DNA of 64,000 nucleotides from Lentisphaerota bacterium (GTDB taxonomy: Bacteria > Verrucomicrobiota > Lentisphaeria > Victivallales > Victivallaceae). The notes below the pieces were generated by a model. It was not told the origin of the DNA. It ran no database searches and saw only the letters and a list, made by a program, of their open reading frames with translations. The translations under genes were made by a program, and so were the position numbers. Shown here in pieces: positions 49,111 through 58,756 of this stretch (positions are counted from its first letter, which is position 1; every line of letters starts with the position of its first letter). Where the stretch lies: the NCBI GenBank assembly GCA_015061695.1, contig SUWA01000002.1, forward strand, positions 1 through 64,000. The letters are read 5' to 3'.

Positions 49111-49148
49111 ACACCGGTTGCCGCTGAACGGTAAACCGGTGTTTTTTT
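49111..49148. terminator. Terminator between convergent genes
   Basis: ACACCGGTT...AACCGGTGTTTTTTT. Confidence 0.8.
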
Positions 49149-49165
49149 ATTTATGCTTCAAATAT

Positions 49166-49912
49166 TTACTGCATATTTCCCGCCAGATCACGCAAAGCAG
49201 AATTCATGGCTTGCTTCATCAGCTGCGGATACATGCTTACATCTTCGCCCTGCCGGTAGAGCCAGTGATTCACATAATCGCTGTTGCGGTAATTGTAAGT
49301 CCAGACGACTTTGCCGCTGCGCCGTTCAACCAGCTCAAAACCGACCCACAGTTCGTTGACCGAATCGCCCATTGGGGCCCCCAGGGTCCACAACACCGGA
49401 GCCAGAAAGTACGTTATGCAATACTGGTAATAATGCCCGCTGTAACGGGTGCTGTAAACTTTACCGCGCCAAATATAATCAGTATCGGCCTGACTCATAT
49501 TGTTGGCCTTTTTGACAGACTTGAAGAGATTGGAAGCCTTCAAGCTCTGCATGGCGGCATCGGCAAAATCCTGCTCAACATCCAGGTGGTAACGCCCCAG
49601 CGTAACAAAATCCTTGCTCTTTTCCGGCTCGGTCTTTTCAACTCCGGCAAACGGAAAGAGAGGCAAAAAACCCCAATAAAAAGAACCGCTGTCGCCCGGC
49701 TTATAAACATAAAGCTCTTCCCCGGGGCCGCCCAAACTGCGCTGATCCATAAACGGCATTACCGCTACGGTTTTATCAGCACCGCCCTGCTCCTGAAGCC
49801 GGATCATCGTTCCCGGAGCAGATGAGTAATCAAATTTGGCAACACTGGTACAGCCGCCGGCCAGCAGCAGCACCGCTCCGCAAACCGCAGAAAGCAATAA
49901 ACTCTTTTTCAT
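49166..49912 (-). CDS. Hypothetical lipoprotein
   Basis: Lipobox LLAGGC; TolB/CsgG-like N-terminal region (KTVAVMPFMDQRS). Confidence 0.65.
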   Translation of the reverse strand: MKKSLLLSAVCGAVLLLAGGCTSVAKFDYSSAPGTMIRLQEQGGADKTVAVMPFMDQRSLGGPGEELYVYKPGDSGSFYWGFLPLFPFAGVEKTEPEKSKDFVTLGRYHLDVEQDFADAAMQSLKASNLFKSVKKANNMSQADTDYIWRGKVYSTRYSGHYYQYCITYFLAPVLWTLGAPMGDSVNELWVGFELVERRSGKVVWTYNYRNSDYVNHWLYRQGEDVSMYPQLMKQAMNSALRDLAGNMQ

Positions 49913-49933
49913 AAAAATTCCCCCGTGGGTAAA

Positions 49934-50575
49934 TTACCAGCCGAAAGTTCCTCGTTCCTTCATAAAACCGAGTTGCTTGGTGTATTTCCACATCACCAGA
50001 CCGGTTTTAACGTCAGCCATTTCCATCACAAAAGTCCGGACAACGGCACGGCGGCCGTTATCTGTAACGGTGTTGCTGATAACTTTAGGCCGCAACACCA
50101 GACGCGCCGCCTGCAGAGTTCCGCGCTGGGCAACGGTACTCTGATCAAAGTTTTCGTCATTTTCCAGCTCGCGCGAGGCGGCAATAGCGTTGGAACGGCC
50201 GACGCCTTCTGCCATGGTAACTTCGACCATTTCGCAGTTGAGCAGAGCTTCGTTGATCATATCGGTCATTTCGGTAACATTCAGATCCGGATCGTCAGTA
50301 TCATTCACCACCCGGTCAAGTTTCAGCACCGGAATAGCATCCGGATCGTTCATTTCCTTGCGGTATTTGCGCAGAAAACTGTTGAACTTGCTGCTGGTGG
50401 TGGCAGACCGGACCGACGCGATGGCAATTTCCCGGAATTCTTCGCTGGAAACATTGCCTTCCTGACGGATGCTGTGTTTGGTCGTGGCCGGATCATAGAT
50501 CGTAGTGGTTGTGCTGCATCCGGTAAAAATCATCCCCGCGGCAGCAACTCCGATGAACAAACTGCTTTTTTTCAT
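49934..50575 (-). CDS. LpoB-like penicillin-binding-protein activator lipoprotein
   Basis: Lipobox IFTGC; LKLDRVVNDTDDPDLNVTEMTDMINEALLNCEMVEV resembles LpoB. Confidence 0.75.
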   Translation of the reverse strand: MKKSSLFIGVAAAGMIFTGCSTTTTIYDPATTKHSIRQEGNVSSEEFREIAIASVRSATTSSKFNSFLRKYRKEMNDPDAIPVLKLDRVVNDTDDPDLNVTEMTDMINEALLNCEMVEVTMAEGVGRSNAIAASRELENDENFDQSTVAQRGTLQAARLVLRPKVISNTVTDNGRRAVVRTFVMEMADVKTGLVMWKYTKQLGFMKERGTFGW

Positions 50576-50598
50576 AATATAAACTCCTTGTTGAAAAA

Positions 50599-51057
50599 TT
50601 ATTCAGCTTCTCTGATACTTACCCGGAAATCCTTGCAGTTTCTGTTGGGTGCAACTGACCGCAAGTAAACTGTTTCGCCGGGAATAACCGTGGCATCCTG
50701 CCAGTCGGACATAATAGACTCAACTTCCATACCGCCTTCATCGAACCAGGTGAACTTATAGCGGATCTTATAGGGATTTTCATCGGTTGCACTGCTCCAC
50801 AGCTGATCCAGTGTGCCGGTACGGACGTTGACTGCTTCGACTTGCGCCTGCAGTAAACCGTGGGATGTTTCGGATGTAACGATACGGGTCAGCGCCAAAC
50901 GATCGCGCAAAAAACCATCGGTTACGAACCGGGTATCACGGATTACATTGGGAGTCATCTGTTTATCTGCATTTTCAATAGTATTCACCGAATTCTGGCA
51001 ACCGGTAAATCCCAGCGCAGCGGCGGTCAACATACCAAGTAAAAGAGTTTTTTTCAT
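50599..51057 (-). CDS. YcfL-like (DUF1425) lipoprotein
   Basis: Lipobox GFTGC; QAQVEAVNVRTG...YKFTWFDEGGMEV pattern. Confidence 0.72.
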   Translation of the reverse strand: MKKTLLLGMLTAAALGFTGCQNSVNTIENADKQMTPNVIRDTRFVTDGFLRDRLALTRIVTSETSHGLLQAQVEAVNVRTGTLDQLWSSATDENPYKIRYKFTWFDEGGMEVESIMSDWQDATVIPGETVYLRSVAPNRNCKDFRVSIREAE

Positions 51058-51071
51058 AAAATACCTCCTGA

Positions 51072-52568
51072 TTATTTTGATGCTATAGGCAAAACATGAC
51101 ATGCTACATTATCTTTGGATGGCGCACTGACAAACACAATGGCCGAGCGGCAGTTTTCCGCCGGCAAATCGAGTTGTATCCGGCAATTTTTGCTGCCGGA
51201 GAGTTCAATTTCCAATTTACGCTCCTGCGGCATAGGCAGTTGGGTAACTTTGAATTCCTGCGGCAGCATTTCCCACGAGCGGGTATCAGCCGTGTTGGTT
51301 GCGGCGTTGTAGGTAGTCGAAAGCAGGAAAAACAACAGCGCCAAACCTTCGTCGTGTTGAGCGATCACCGCAGTTCCGGCATAGCGGATACCTTCTTTGA
51401 TGGCAGTCGACAATATCGTGCGGGTGATCATGGCCGGCAAACGCTCTTCAAACTCCTGCACAATAATACCGTCCATATCAGCCAGCGGCCACGATACAAA
51501 ATTTCTGCCGTCAGCCTTTACTGTGCAATTTTGAAAGTCCGGTGTATAAAATTCACATCCGGCCCAGGCGGCCATTACCGGAAAATAGATTTCAATTTCC
51601 TTAAAAGCCGCACTGCGGCCGAGCGCACTTACAACATATACACAATCTCTATCCAGCGGGAAATCAAAAGGCTGAACTTCAGCAAGTTCTGATGGTACAT
51701 CGCGGTTGGTCAAATTAAGGCTTGTAACATAATACCGTTGCGCCATCGGATTATTCGGCATAGCCTGATAAAGCCGCTTAAACTCGATCCGGGCATTATC
51801 ATAATGGCCATCCCGGAGCAGACCGATCCCGGAGAGATAAGTCGCAGCCGGATTCAAAAAGTTGCCATAGCCGCGATGCCCGACTTTGCGCATTTCTTCC
51901 AGATTCCGGGTGAATTGAGTGTTTTGAGCATTGCCGGCCAGTTGATCCGGCGTCCAGTGGCTTTTGGCAGCCGCTCCGGGATTTTTTTGTTGAGCAGCTT
52001 TCAGCTCTTTGTTTTCATTTTCAAAAAAATCCCGGTAATCATCCTGAACTTTTTTCTGGGCACCGCGCAATCTTTTCAGCTGCGCCCGGAACGCATCTTC
52101 GCGCCCGCAACCTAAATAAGCCAGCGATTTATAAATTTCCAACGCCATACGGTCGCGGCAAAGTCCCCGATAGGGCAATGCGTTCAGATTAACCAGCGCC
52201 GAACCGATTTCAGCTCCGGCATCACGCGCACTGACTACCGCCCGGTAATCGTATGCTTCGATCAGCTTTTCCGCCGCCGTAAAATGCTCAATACTTTTCT
52301 GATACTCACCGATATGGAAGTAAAAACTGCCGGCTTCCAGACGCCACATTATTTCGTCGCCGGTATTGACCGCTGAAAATGAACTCTCTTCATCCAGCTG
52401 TTCTAAAAGTTCTTCTTTTACAGCTTCATTATCGCCGCTCATAAAACTGTTCATCATATCGGCTTTGCTGCTGTGGGCATCGGTTATGGAAGAACATCCG
52501 CAAAAGCCCAGCATAAATGCAAGCAGCACCAGCAGCTTACTGCCGATATTTTTGATTTTATTCAACAT
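51072..52568 (-). CDS. COG3014-like lipoprotein
   Basis: Lipobox GFCGC; TPR-like FHIGEYQKSIEHFTAAE; neighbours LpoB/YcfL homologs. Confidence 0.65.
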   Translation of the reverse strand: MLNKIKNIGSKLLVLLAFMLGFCGCSSITDAHSSKADMMNSFMSGDNEAVKEELLEQLDEESSFSAVNTGDEIMWRLEAGSFYFHIGEYQKSIEHFTAAEKLIEAYDYRAVVSARDAGAEIGSALVNLNALPYRGLCRDRMALEIYKSLAYLGCGREDAFRAQLKRLRGAQKKVQDDYRDFFENENKELKAAQQKNPGAAAKSHWTPDQLAGNAQNTQFTRNLEEMRKVGHRGYGNFLNPAATYLSGIGLLRDGHYDNARIEFKRLYQAMPNNPMAQRYYVTSLNLTNRDVPSELAEVQPFDFPLDRDCVYVVSALGRSAAFKEIEIYFPVMAAWAGCEFYTPDFQNCTVKADGRNFVSWPLADMDGIIVQEFEERLPAMITRTILSTAIKEGIRYAGTAVIAQHDEGLALLFFLLSTTYNAATNTADTRSWEMLPQEFKVTQLPMPQERKLEIELSGSKNCRIQLDLPAENCRSAIVFVSAPSKDNVACHVLPIASK

Positions 52569-52588
52569 ACACACACTCCAGAGAGCCT

Positions 52589-53587
52589 TTACTTAAGCGC
52601 TTTGACCTTCAGCAATTCCGGAACAAACTGCTGCATACCGGCAGTGATCATGTATTTGCCGTAATCTTTTTCGGTCCAGTCCCGGGTAACGCTCCGCTTG
52701 AGCTGACGGAAATCGATTTGCACTTCAAAGGGAATACTGGCCACAATATTACCGCTCTTGGTTTCGACAACTCTCACATTGCCTTCAAAATACCCGATAT
52801 AATAAGCTCCGCGCGCACCGGTTTCGCTGACATAGTATTTGGTTTCCGCGACTTCAAAGCGGGTAATGGTCGGCATGATCAGATTTTTAACTTCCAAAAG
52901 CTCTCCGACTTTGCGGTAAGTCTTGGGTTCCATCGAACTCAACCGGCCCAAATTGTTGCGTTCAAGGATATTATTGACCGACTGCAAATTCTGCAATGCC
53001 ACGCCGTTATTCAGCAGAGTTGCCTCCAACTGACCGGTGAAATCTTTTTCCAGAAACGGCGGTATCACCACCAACCGGATATTAGGCCGCAGCAGCGCCG
53101 AACGGGCCATTTGTTTATCATCGGCCAGCAGTTTATCCAACGTATCTTCGATCCGGTCAGCCAACTCATCCAGATCACTGACCCGCAAGTTGGCCGTGCG
53201 CATCTGGTCGATTTCGCCGGTGGAAACATCTATAATGCGCAACGTGCAATTCAACTTGCTGCCGAATTTGCTCACTTCAGTGATCAATATATATTTTACG
53301 CCGGATACTTTGCCCAGCTGCGCCCGCTGCTTTTCGTTCAAATTAACCAGATCCGAACTGTTGGTCAAACCGATTTCAGTCAACATCTGCTTGAGAGATG
53401 CGCGCGATATAACCCGGTATTCATCGGAGTGGATCGAAGACTCCAGTATTCCCCACAACGCTTCAATATCGCCGGCTTGAACGCCCCCCTTGCCTACCGG
53501 TTCTGCAACCGCCAGTTTATCAGCAGCAAAGCTGCTGACAGTCAACACCAACATCAAAACAGCTGCTATACGCTTGAAAATATTCAT
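52589..53587 (-). CDS. CsgG-like exported protein
   Basis: Signal peptide; YRVISRASLKQMLTEIGL...LGKVSGVKYILITEVSKFG pattern. Confidence 0.65.
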   Translation of the reverse strand: MNIFKRIAAVLMLVLTVSSFAADKLAVAEPVGKGGVQAGDIEALWGILESSIHSDEYRVISRASLKQMLTEIGLTNSSDLVNLNEKQRAQLGKVSGVKYILITEVSKFGSKLNCTLRIIDVSTGEIDQMRTANLRVSDLDELADRIEDTLDKLLADDKQMARSALLRPNIRLVVIPPFLEKDFTGQLEATLLNNGVALQNLQSVNNILERNNLGRLSSMEPKTYRKVGELLEVKNLIMPTITRFEVAETKYYVSETGARGAYYIGYFEGNVRVVETKSGNIVASIPFEVQIDFRQLKRSVTRDWTEKDYGKYMITAGMQQFVPELLKVKALK

Positions 53588-53602
53588 AAACAACCACCTT
53601 TC

Positions 53603-54565
53603 TTATTTTTTATTTTCCGGCAAAGGAGTAACAGTAACTTTGTTTTTGCGTCCCGGCTTGCAAACGCTGTAAAGATCATCGGCGGCCTGCTGTAAAGCCG
53701 ATTTCATCAACAGCTGAAACACATCATTGCTCAAAGTTTCGCCGCCGACGGCCGGCAACTTGATTTGGTACACTCCGGTATAAACATTGCTGTAGACAGT
53801 TCCCTGGGCCACCAGGTCAACCATTTTTACGACCACATCCAACTCATACACCAGAGTTTTGGTTTCAATACCATAACCTTTGAAACTTTTTTCGCCGGAA
53901 CGTATATCCGAAACTGTTCCGTAAATCAAATGTGTTGCACCGGTTTCGCGGGCAAGATTGATCATGTAATCTTTCGGGAAATCCTTGCTGTCCTGCAATT
54001 TATACATAGCGCTCAATATCAGCGACTGATCCATACAACTGAACACATCGTTGTACTGACCGAGGTAAGCGCTCAAATAATTAGCGCCAATGACCATCGG
54101 ACGGCTGGGCCCCGCCACGATCTTCTTATAGAGTTCCAAAGCCTTGGCGCGTTCAAAATCATTATCGTCCATCTGAACAGTGCGATTGGCTTCGTTGGTG
54201 CGGGAATTATCTTCGGCATCAATCATCCGGACCCAGCCCTGCATTACGGCACACATGGCGGCATTATCATCCGGCGTAAGGGTGGATTGTGCCGGAATCA
54301 CGATCGGCTGATTTCTTACATCCAGAAAACGTTTCTGCCCCAGGATATCAATACTGGTAAAATCCAGCACACAAACCTTGAACGGGCGCCACTCTTTTTC
54401 TTTTTTTACCACCGTTTGGGTTTGGCTGACCACTGTGGTCGTGGTGGTAGTCGTCGTTGTGGTTTGCGCATCAATTCTGCTGCCGACACTGCCGGATCCC
54501 CAACTGATTGCCGGGCACAATACGCTTACTGTCAACAATGTTATGCAAAAGATATTTCTATTCAT
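53603..54565 (-). CDS. CsgG-family-like exported protein with poly-Thr tract
   Basis: Signal peptide, DAQTTTTTTTTTTVVSQT, KVCVLDFTSI, ATHLIYGTVSDI. Confidence 0.6.
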   Translation of the reverse strand: MNRNIFCITLLTVSVLCPAISWGSGSVGSRIDAQTTTTTTTTTTVVSQTQTVVKKEKEWRPFKVCVLDFTSIDILGQKRFLDVRNQPIVIPAQSTLTPDDNAAMCAVMQGWVRMIDAEDNSRTNEANRTVQMDDNDFERAKALELYKKIVAGPSRPMVIGANYLSAYLGQYNDVFSCMDQSLILSAMYKLQDSKDFPKDYMINLARETGATHLIYGTVSDIRSGEKSFKGYGIETKTLVYELDVVVKMVDLVAQGTVYSNVYTGVYQIKLPAVGGETLSNDVFQLLMKSALQQAADDLYSVCKPGRKNKVTVTPLPENKK

Positions 54566-54657
54566 ATCCCCTCCTTGTGTTTATATTTTTCCAATCACAC
54601 AACTATACAACTACGGAAATATAACACCATTTGTTAATTATACAAAAAAATACACCA

Positions 54658-54697
54658 AAAAAAAACGGCACCCGGATAAATTTTCCGGATGCCATTG
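54658..54697 (-). terminator. Terminator after pta
   Basis: Minus strand GGCATCCGGA...TCCGGGTGCCGTTTTTTT. Confidence 0.7.
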
Positions 54698-54713
54698 AAA
54701 AAAACAACAGTTT

Positions 54714-55724
54714 TTATTGAGCGCTCTGGCAGATAGCGATCGCCGCGGCACCGACAATGTCTTCGGCCGAACAACCGCGCGAAAGATCGCTCATCGGCTT
54801 GGCCAAGCCCTGCAGAACCGGCCCGAACGCATCGGCATTACCCAAACGCTGCACCAGTTTGTAAGCAATATTTCCGGCGTTCAAATCCGGGAAAATCAGC
54901 ACATTGGCATCGCCTTTAAGCGCACTGCCGGGTACTTTGCTCTTGGCCACCGACGGCACGATCGCGGCATCAGCCTGCATTTCGCCGTCAACAATAATAT
55001 CAAGATTTTCTGCCGCAACACGTTCTTTGCACAGCTTGGCAGCCGCAACCACCTTTTCCAGCAACTCATGTTCAGCGCTGCCAAAACTGGAGAACGAGAG
55101 GAACGCCACTTTGGGCTGCTTGCCGAAAAGCGAACGGTAGGTTGCCGCAGTAGCCAGCGCAATATCCACCAGCTGTTCAGCGTTGGGGTCGGGGTTAACA
55201 GCGCAGTCGGCAAACATCAGAGTGTTTTCGCCGTTGGGCGCAGTGGTGGCCAAATCCATCACAAAGCAGCTGCTGCCGATCTTGATGCCCGGCGCAGTAC
55301 CAATGCACTGAAACGCCGCGCGCAGCATATCCGCCGTGGAGGCAATACTGCCGGCCACCAACGCATCAGCCATGCCGTTGCGTACCATCATGGCAGAAAA
55401 GTAAATGCGGTCAGACATGGTCTTGAGCGCTTTTTCCATAGTACAGCCTTTTTTGGCGCGCATTTCACAAAACTGTTCCACATACTGCTGGAAGAAATCG
55501 CAATTAAGATAGTCGATCGCTTCAAATTTGCGTTCGGTAACACCGGCTTCTGCACAAGCCTTGTCGATTTCGGCGTGACTGCCCAGCACGATAACTTTTT
55601 TGGCGATTTTTTCGTCAGCGATCATATTGGCCGCTTTGGCCACACGCGGGTCCTGACCTTCGGGCAACACCAGAGTTCTGCCCAGCGCCATGGCGCGGGC
55701 CTTGATCGTATCAATTACAGCCAT
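54714..55724 (-). CDS. pta: Phosphate acetyltransferase
   Basis: LVLPEGQDPRVAKAA, ADALVAGSIASTADMLRA, MLFADCAVNPDP. Confidence 0.95.
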   Translation of the reverse strand: MAVIDTIKARAMALGRTLVLPEGQDPRVAKAANMIADEKIAKKVIVLGSHAEIDKACAEAGVTERKFEAIDYLNCDFFQQYVEQFCEMRAKKGCTMEKALKTMSDRIYFSAMMVRNGMADALVAGSIASTADMLRAAFQCIGTAPGIKIGSSCFVMDLATTAPNGENTLMFADCAVNPDPNAEQLVDIALATAATYRSLFGKQPKVAFLSFSSFGSAEHELLEKVVAAAKLCKERVAAENLDIIVDGEMQADAAIVPSVAKSKVPGSALKGDANVLIFPDLNAGNIAYKLVQRLGNADAFGPVLQGLAKPMSDLSRGCSAEDIVGAAAIAICQSAQ

Positions 55725-55752
55725 CTTTTATCTCCCTGTAACGGTTATGGAT

Positions 55753-56955
55753 TTATTGAGCCAGAACTTCAACCGCGCTTTCCGCGATCATCAGTTCTTC
55801 ATTAGTGGGCATGACAATAGCTTTGAGCGTGCTGTCATCGGTCGAAATAACACCGGCTTTGCCGAAACATTCTTCGTTGCGCTTGCTGCAGACATTCACG
55901 CCCAGACTGCGGACGCCGGTCAGCACCTTTTCGCGGATCGGCACCGAGAATTCACCGATACCGCCGGTAAAGACCAACGCATCAATTTTGCCATCCAGCA
56001 GCACATAGTACGAACCGATGTATTTGACGATTCTGCGGACAAACATCTTGACCGCCAAATCAGCACGGCCTTCGCCCTTTTCGGCCGCGGCCAGCATGTC
56101 GCGCATATCGCCGGAGTTGATGCCGCCGATCGCCAGCAAACCGGATTTTTTATTGAGAATGGTACCGACTTCGGCCGGAGTATAACCGATTTCGATCATG
56201 CGCAGCGCCGCAGCTGCGTCAATATCGCCGGAGCGGGTACCCATCATCAAACCTTCGAGCGGGGTCAGTCCCATGGTCGTATCAATAACTTTGCCGTCTT
56301 TTACCGCTGCGATGCTGCAACCGTTACCCAGATGGCAGGTGATCAAACTTACTTCGCTGGCTTTCTTCCCGAGAAATTCAGCCGAGGCCCGGGTAACAAA
56401 GCGATGGCTGGTACCGTGGAAACCATATTTACGGATACCATGCTTTTCGTAAAATTCATACGGGATCGGGTAGAGATACGCTTCCGGCGGCATGGTCTGA
56501 TGGAATTCAGTATCGAACACACCGACGTTGGGTACGCCCGGCATGGCGGCTTCGCACGCTTCGATACCGGCCAGGTTGGCGGGGTTGTGCAGCGGCCCGA
56601 GCGGAATGTAATCGCGGATGATCTGCTTGACATCTTCATCGACTTTGATCGGCTTGGTGATCTTGTCGCCGCCCAGCAGCACGCGGTGGCCGCAGGCGGA
56701 AATTTCGGTCAAACTCTTGATAACGCCGCCATCGGGACTGACCAGTTTAGCCGCGATTTCGTTCAGCGAGCCGACATGATCTTTAGCGGAAATTTCGCCT
56801 TCAAACTTATAACCATCGGCGCGTTTGTAGATAAAATTGGGGTGATCCGAACCGATACGTTCCACCTGACCTTTGCACAGCACGCTCTTATCGGTCATGT
56901 CAAAAAGCGTGAATTTCAGCGAACTGCTGCCGGCATTCAATACCAATACTTTCAT
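55753..56955 (-). CDS. ackA: Acetate kinase
   Basis: VLVLNAGSSSLKF, FHGTSHRFV, HLGNGCSIAA. Confidence 0.97.
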   Translation of the reverse strand: MKVLVLNAGSSSLKFTLFDMTDKSVLCKGQVERIGSDHPNFIYKRADGYKFEGEISAKDHVGSLNEIAAKLVSPDGGVIKSLTEISACGHRVLLGGDKITKPIKVDEDVKQIIRDYIPLGPLHNPANLAGIEACEAAMPGVPNVGVFDTEFHQTMPPEAYLYPIPYEFYEKHGIRKYGFHGTSHRFVTRASAEFLGKKASEVSLITCHLGNGCSIAAVKDGKVIDTTMGLTPLEGLMMGTRSGDIDAAAALRMIEIGYTPAEVGTILNKKSGLLAIGGINSGDMRDMLAAAEKGEGRADLAVKMFVRRIVKYIGSYYVLLDGKIDALVFTGGIGEFSVPIREKVLTGVRSLGVNVCSKRNEECFGKAGVISTDDSTLKAIVMPTNEELMIAESAVEVLAQ

Positions 56956-57009
56956 TTCTTCCTATCCCTGTTACGGTTTACAGATAAATATTTTTATTCT
57001 CTTTATTAA

Positions 57010-57045
57010 AAAAGCAATCTGCGCGCACCGGATTTTTCAATCCGG
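57010..57045 (-). terminator. Terminator after infA
   Basis: GCGCG/TCCGGATT...AATCCGG/GCGC hairpin followed by T-run on minus strand. Confidence 0.55.
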
Positions 57046-57077
57046 AACGCGCTTTACCATCAGCGCAGAGTGCTGAC

Positions 57078-57296
57078 TTACTTTTTGCGGAAAACGATCC
57101 GACCTTTGCTCAAATCGTAGGGCGACATTTCCAGCGTTACACTGTCCCCCGGCAGGATGCGGATAAAATTCAACCGCATACGGCCGCTGATATGAGCGTT
57201 CACCATATGCCCATTGGCAAGTTCAACCTTGAACATGGTGTTGGGCAACAGTTCCCGCACGGTACCTTCCACTTTGATTACATCGTCTTTGGCCAC
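57078..57296 (-). CDS. infA: Translation initiation factor IF-1
   Basis: [65 protein letters not shown]. Confidence 0.97.
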   Translation of the reverse strand: MAKDDVIKVEGTVRELLPNTMFKVELANGHMVNAHISGRMRLNFIRILPGDSVTLEMSPYDLSKGRIVFRKK

Positions 57297-58051
57297 GTCA
57301 ATATCTCCGGTTTATTTTCGGTAATTAATATAGAATGTTCAAAATGAGCTGACAAACTTCCGTCTTTAGTACGAATTGTCCAGCCATCGCTGTCCTGGGT
57401 GATCCGGTTGCCGCCCAGATTCAGCATCGGCTCGATCGCCAACACCATACCCGGCACCAGTTTTGGCCCGCGCACCGGGGTTACATAGTTGGGCACATCC
57501 GGCGGTTCGTGCAGTTTGATGCCGACTCCGTGTCCGACCATTTCGCGCACGATCCCCAGACGGTCAGCCATGGCGCGTTTTTCCACGGCCCGGCTTATAT
57601 CGCGTATACAGTTGCCTTTGACCGCAGCAGCAATACCGGCCATCAGGGCTTCGCGGGTAGCAGTCAGCAATCGTTTGGTATCTTTGGGCAGCTCGCCAAA
57701 ACCGAACGTTATGGCGCTGTCGCCCACCGCCCCGTTGTACTTTACGCCGATATCCACACTGACAATATCGCTTTCCTGCACAATGCGGTTGGCTACCCCG
57801 ATGCCATGCACAACCTCATCGTTGAGCGATATACATATATTACCGGGGAAACCGTGATAATTGAGAAACCCGCTTGTGCCGCCGGCAGCCTGGATCAGAT
57901 CACCGGCCAGCATGTCGATCTGCAAAGTACTCATCCCGGGGCGCACCAGTTCCACAAGCTGATCGCGCACCTGTGCAGTCATCTGCATGGCTACACGGAT
58001 GCGTTCGATCTCCTCGGGAGTGTGAACCACAAAATCACGAAAAAAAGCCAT
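57278..58051 (-). CDS. map: Methionine aminopeptidase type I
   Basis: [36 protein letters not shown]. Confidence 0.97.
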   Translation of the reverse strand: MAFFRDFVVHTPEEIERIRVAMQMTAQVRDQLVELVRPGMSTLQIDMLAGDLIQAAGGTSGFLNYHGFPGNICISLNDEVVHGIGVANRIVQESDIVSVDIGVKYNGAVGDSAITFGFGELPKDTKRLLTATREALMAGIAAAVKGNCIRDISRAVEKRAMADRLGIVREMVGHGVGIKLHEPPDVPNYVTPVRGPKLVPGMVLAIEPMLNLGGNRITQDSDGWTIRTKDGSLSAHFEHSILITENKPEILTWPKTM

Positions 58052-58068
58052 AAAGCTATGCCTTCAAA

Positions 58069-58722
58069 TTATTTCAAACCATCCAACAGAGTCTGGAAGA
58101 TCTTGGCTTTGTCCAATTCAGTGATCGGCATCAGCAAACCGCTTTCGCGGTAGAAGTCGATCAAAGGCTGGGTGCTTTCGTGGAAGACTTTCAGACGGCC
58201 CTGGGCTGTTTCCAGCGAATCATCGCTGCGCTGGATCAGTTCGCCGCCGCAATGATCGCAGATCCCCGGCTTGGCCGGCTTCATGAAAAGTTTGTTGAAG
58301 ATCGCGCCGCACTTGCTGCAGCTCATACGGGCGGTCAGGCGTTCCAACACCACTTCGTCCGGCACATCAAAAAAGACTACCGCATCGAGTTTTTTGCCGA
58401 TTTTTTCCAGAATCTTGTTCAGCATTTCGGCCTGCGCAATGGTACGGGGATAGCCGTCAAGGATAAAACCTTTATCGCAGTCGGGCTTGCTCAAACGACT
58501 GGCCACGATTTCACCGACCAGTTCGTCAGATACCAGCTGACCGGCATCCATGATCGCCGCCAGTTTTTTACCCAGTTCGCTGCCGGAAGCCTTTTCCGCA
58601 CGGAGCATATCGCCCGTAGAAATGTGAGCCAGTTCCACCTGTTCAAGCAACAGCGCAGAAAAAGTACCTTTACCGGCGCCGGGCGCTCCCATAAAGACCA
58701 GATTTTTCTTGGTTAATTCCAT
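58069..58722 (-). CDS. adk: Adenylate kinase with Zn-binding lid
   Basis: GAPGAGKGT, ISTGDMLR, DGYPRT, lid CSKC...CDHC. Confidence 0.96.
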   Translation of the reverse strand: MELTKKNLVFMGAPGAGKGTFSALLLEQVELAHISTGDMLRAEKASGSELGKKLAAIMDAGQLVSDELVGEIVASRLSKPDCDKGFILDGYPRTIAQAEMLNKILEKIGKKLDAVVFFDVPDEVVLERLTARMSCSKCGAIFNKLFMKPAKPGICDHCGGELIQRSDDSLETAQGRLKVFHESTQPLIDFYRESGLLMPITELDKAKIFQTLLDGLK

Positions 58723-58756
58723 TTTCTCTTCTCCTTAAAAATATTTGATAACGATA

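Noticed and set aside
54421-54475. Simple Thr-codon repeat (poly-Thr tract) as a phase-variation element
   Set aside because: Codons are mixed (gtggtcgtggtggtagtcgtc on plus strand) rather than a pure slippage-prone homopolymer or short tandem repeat.
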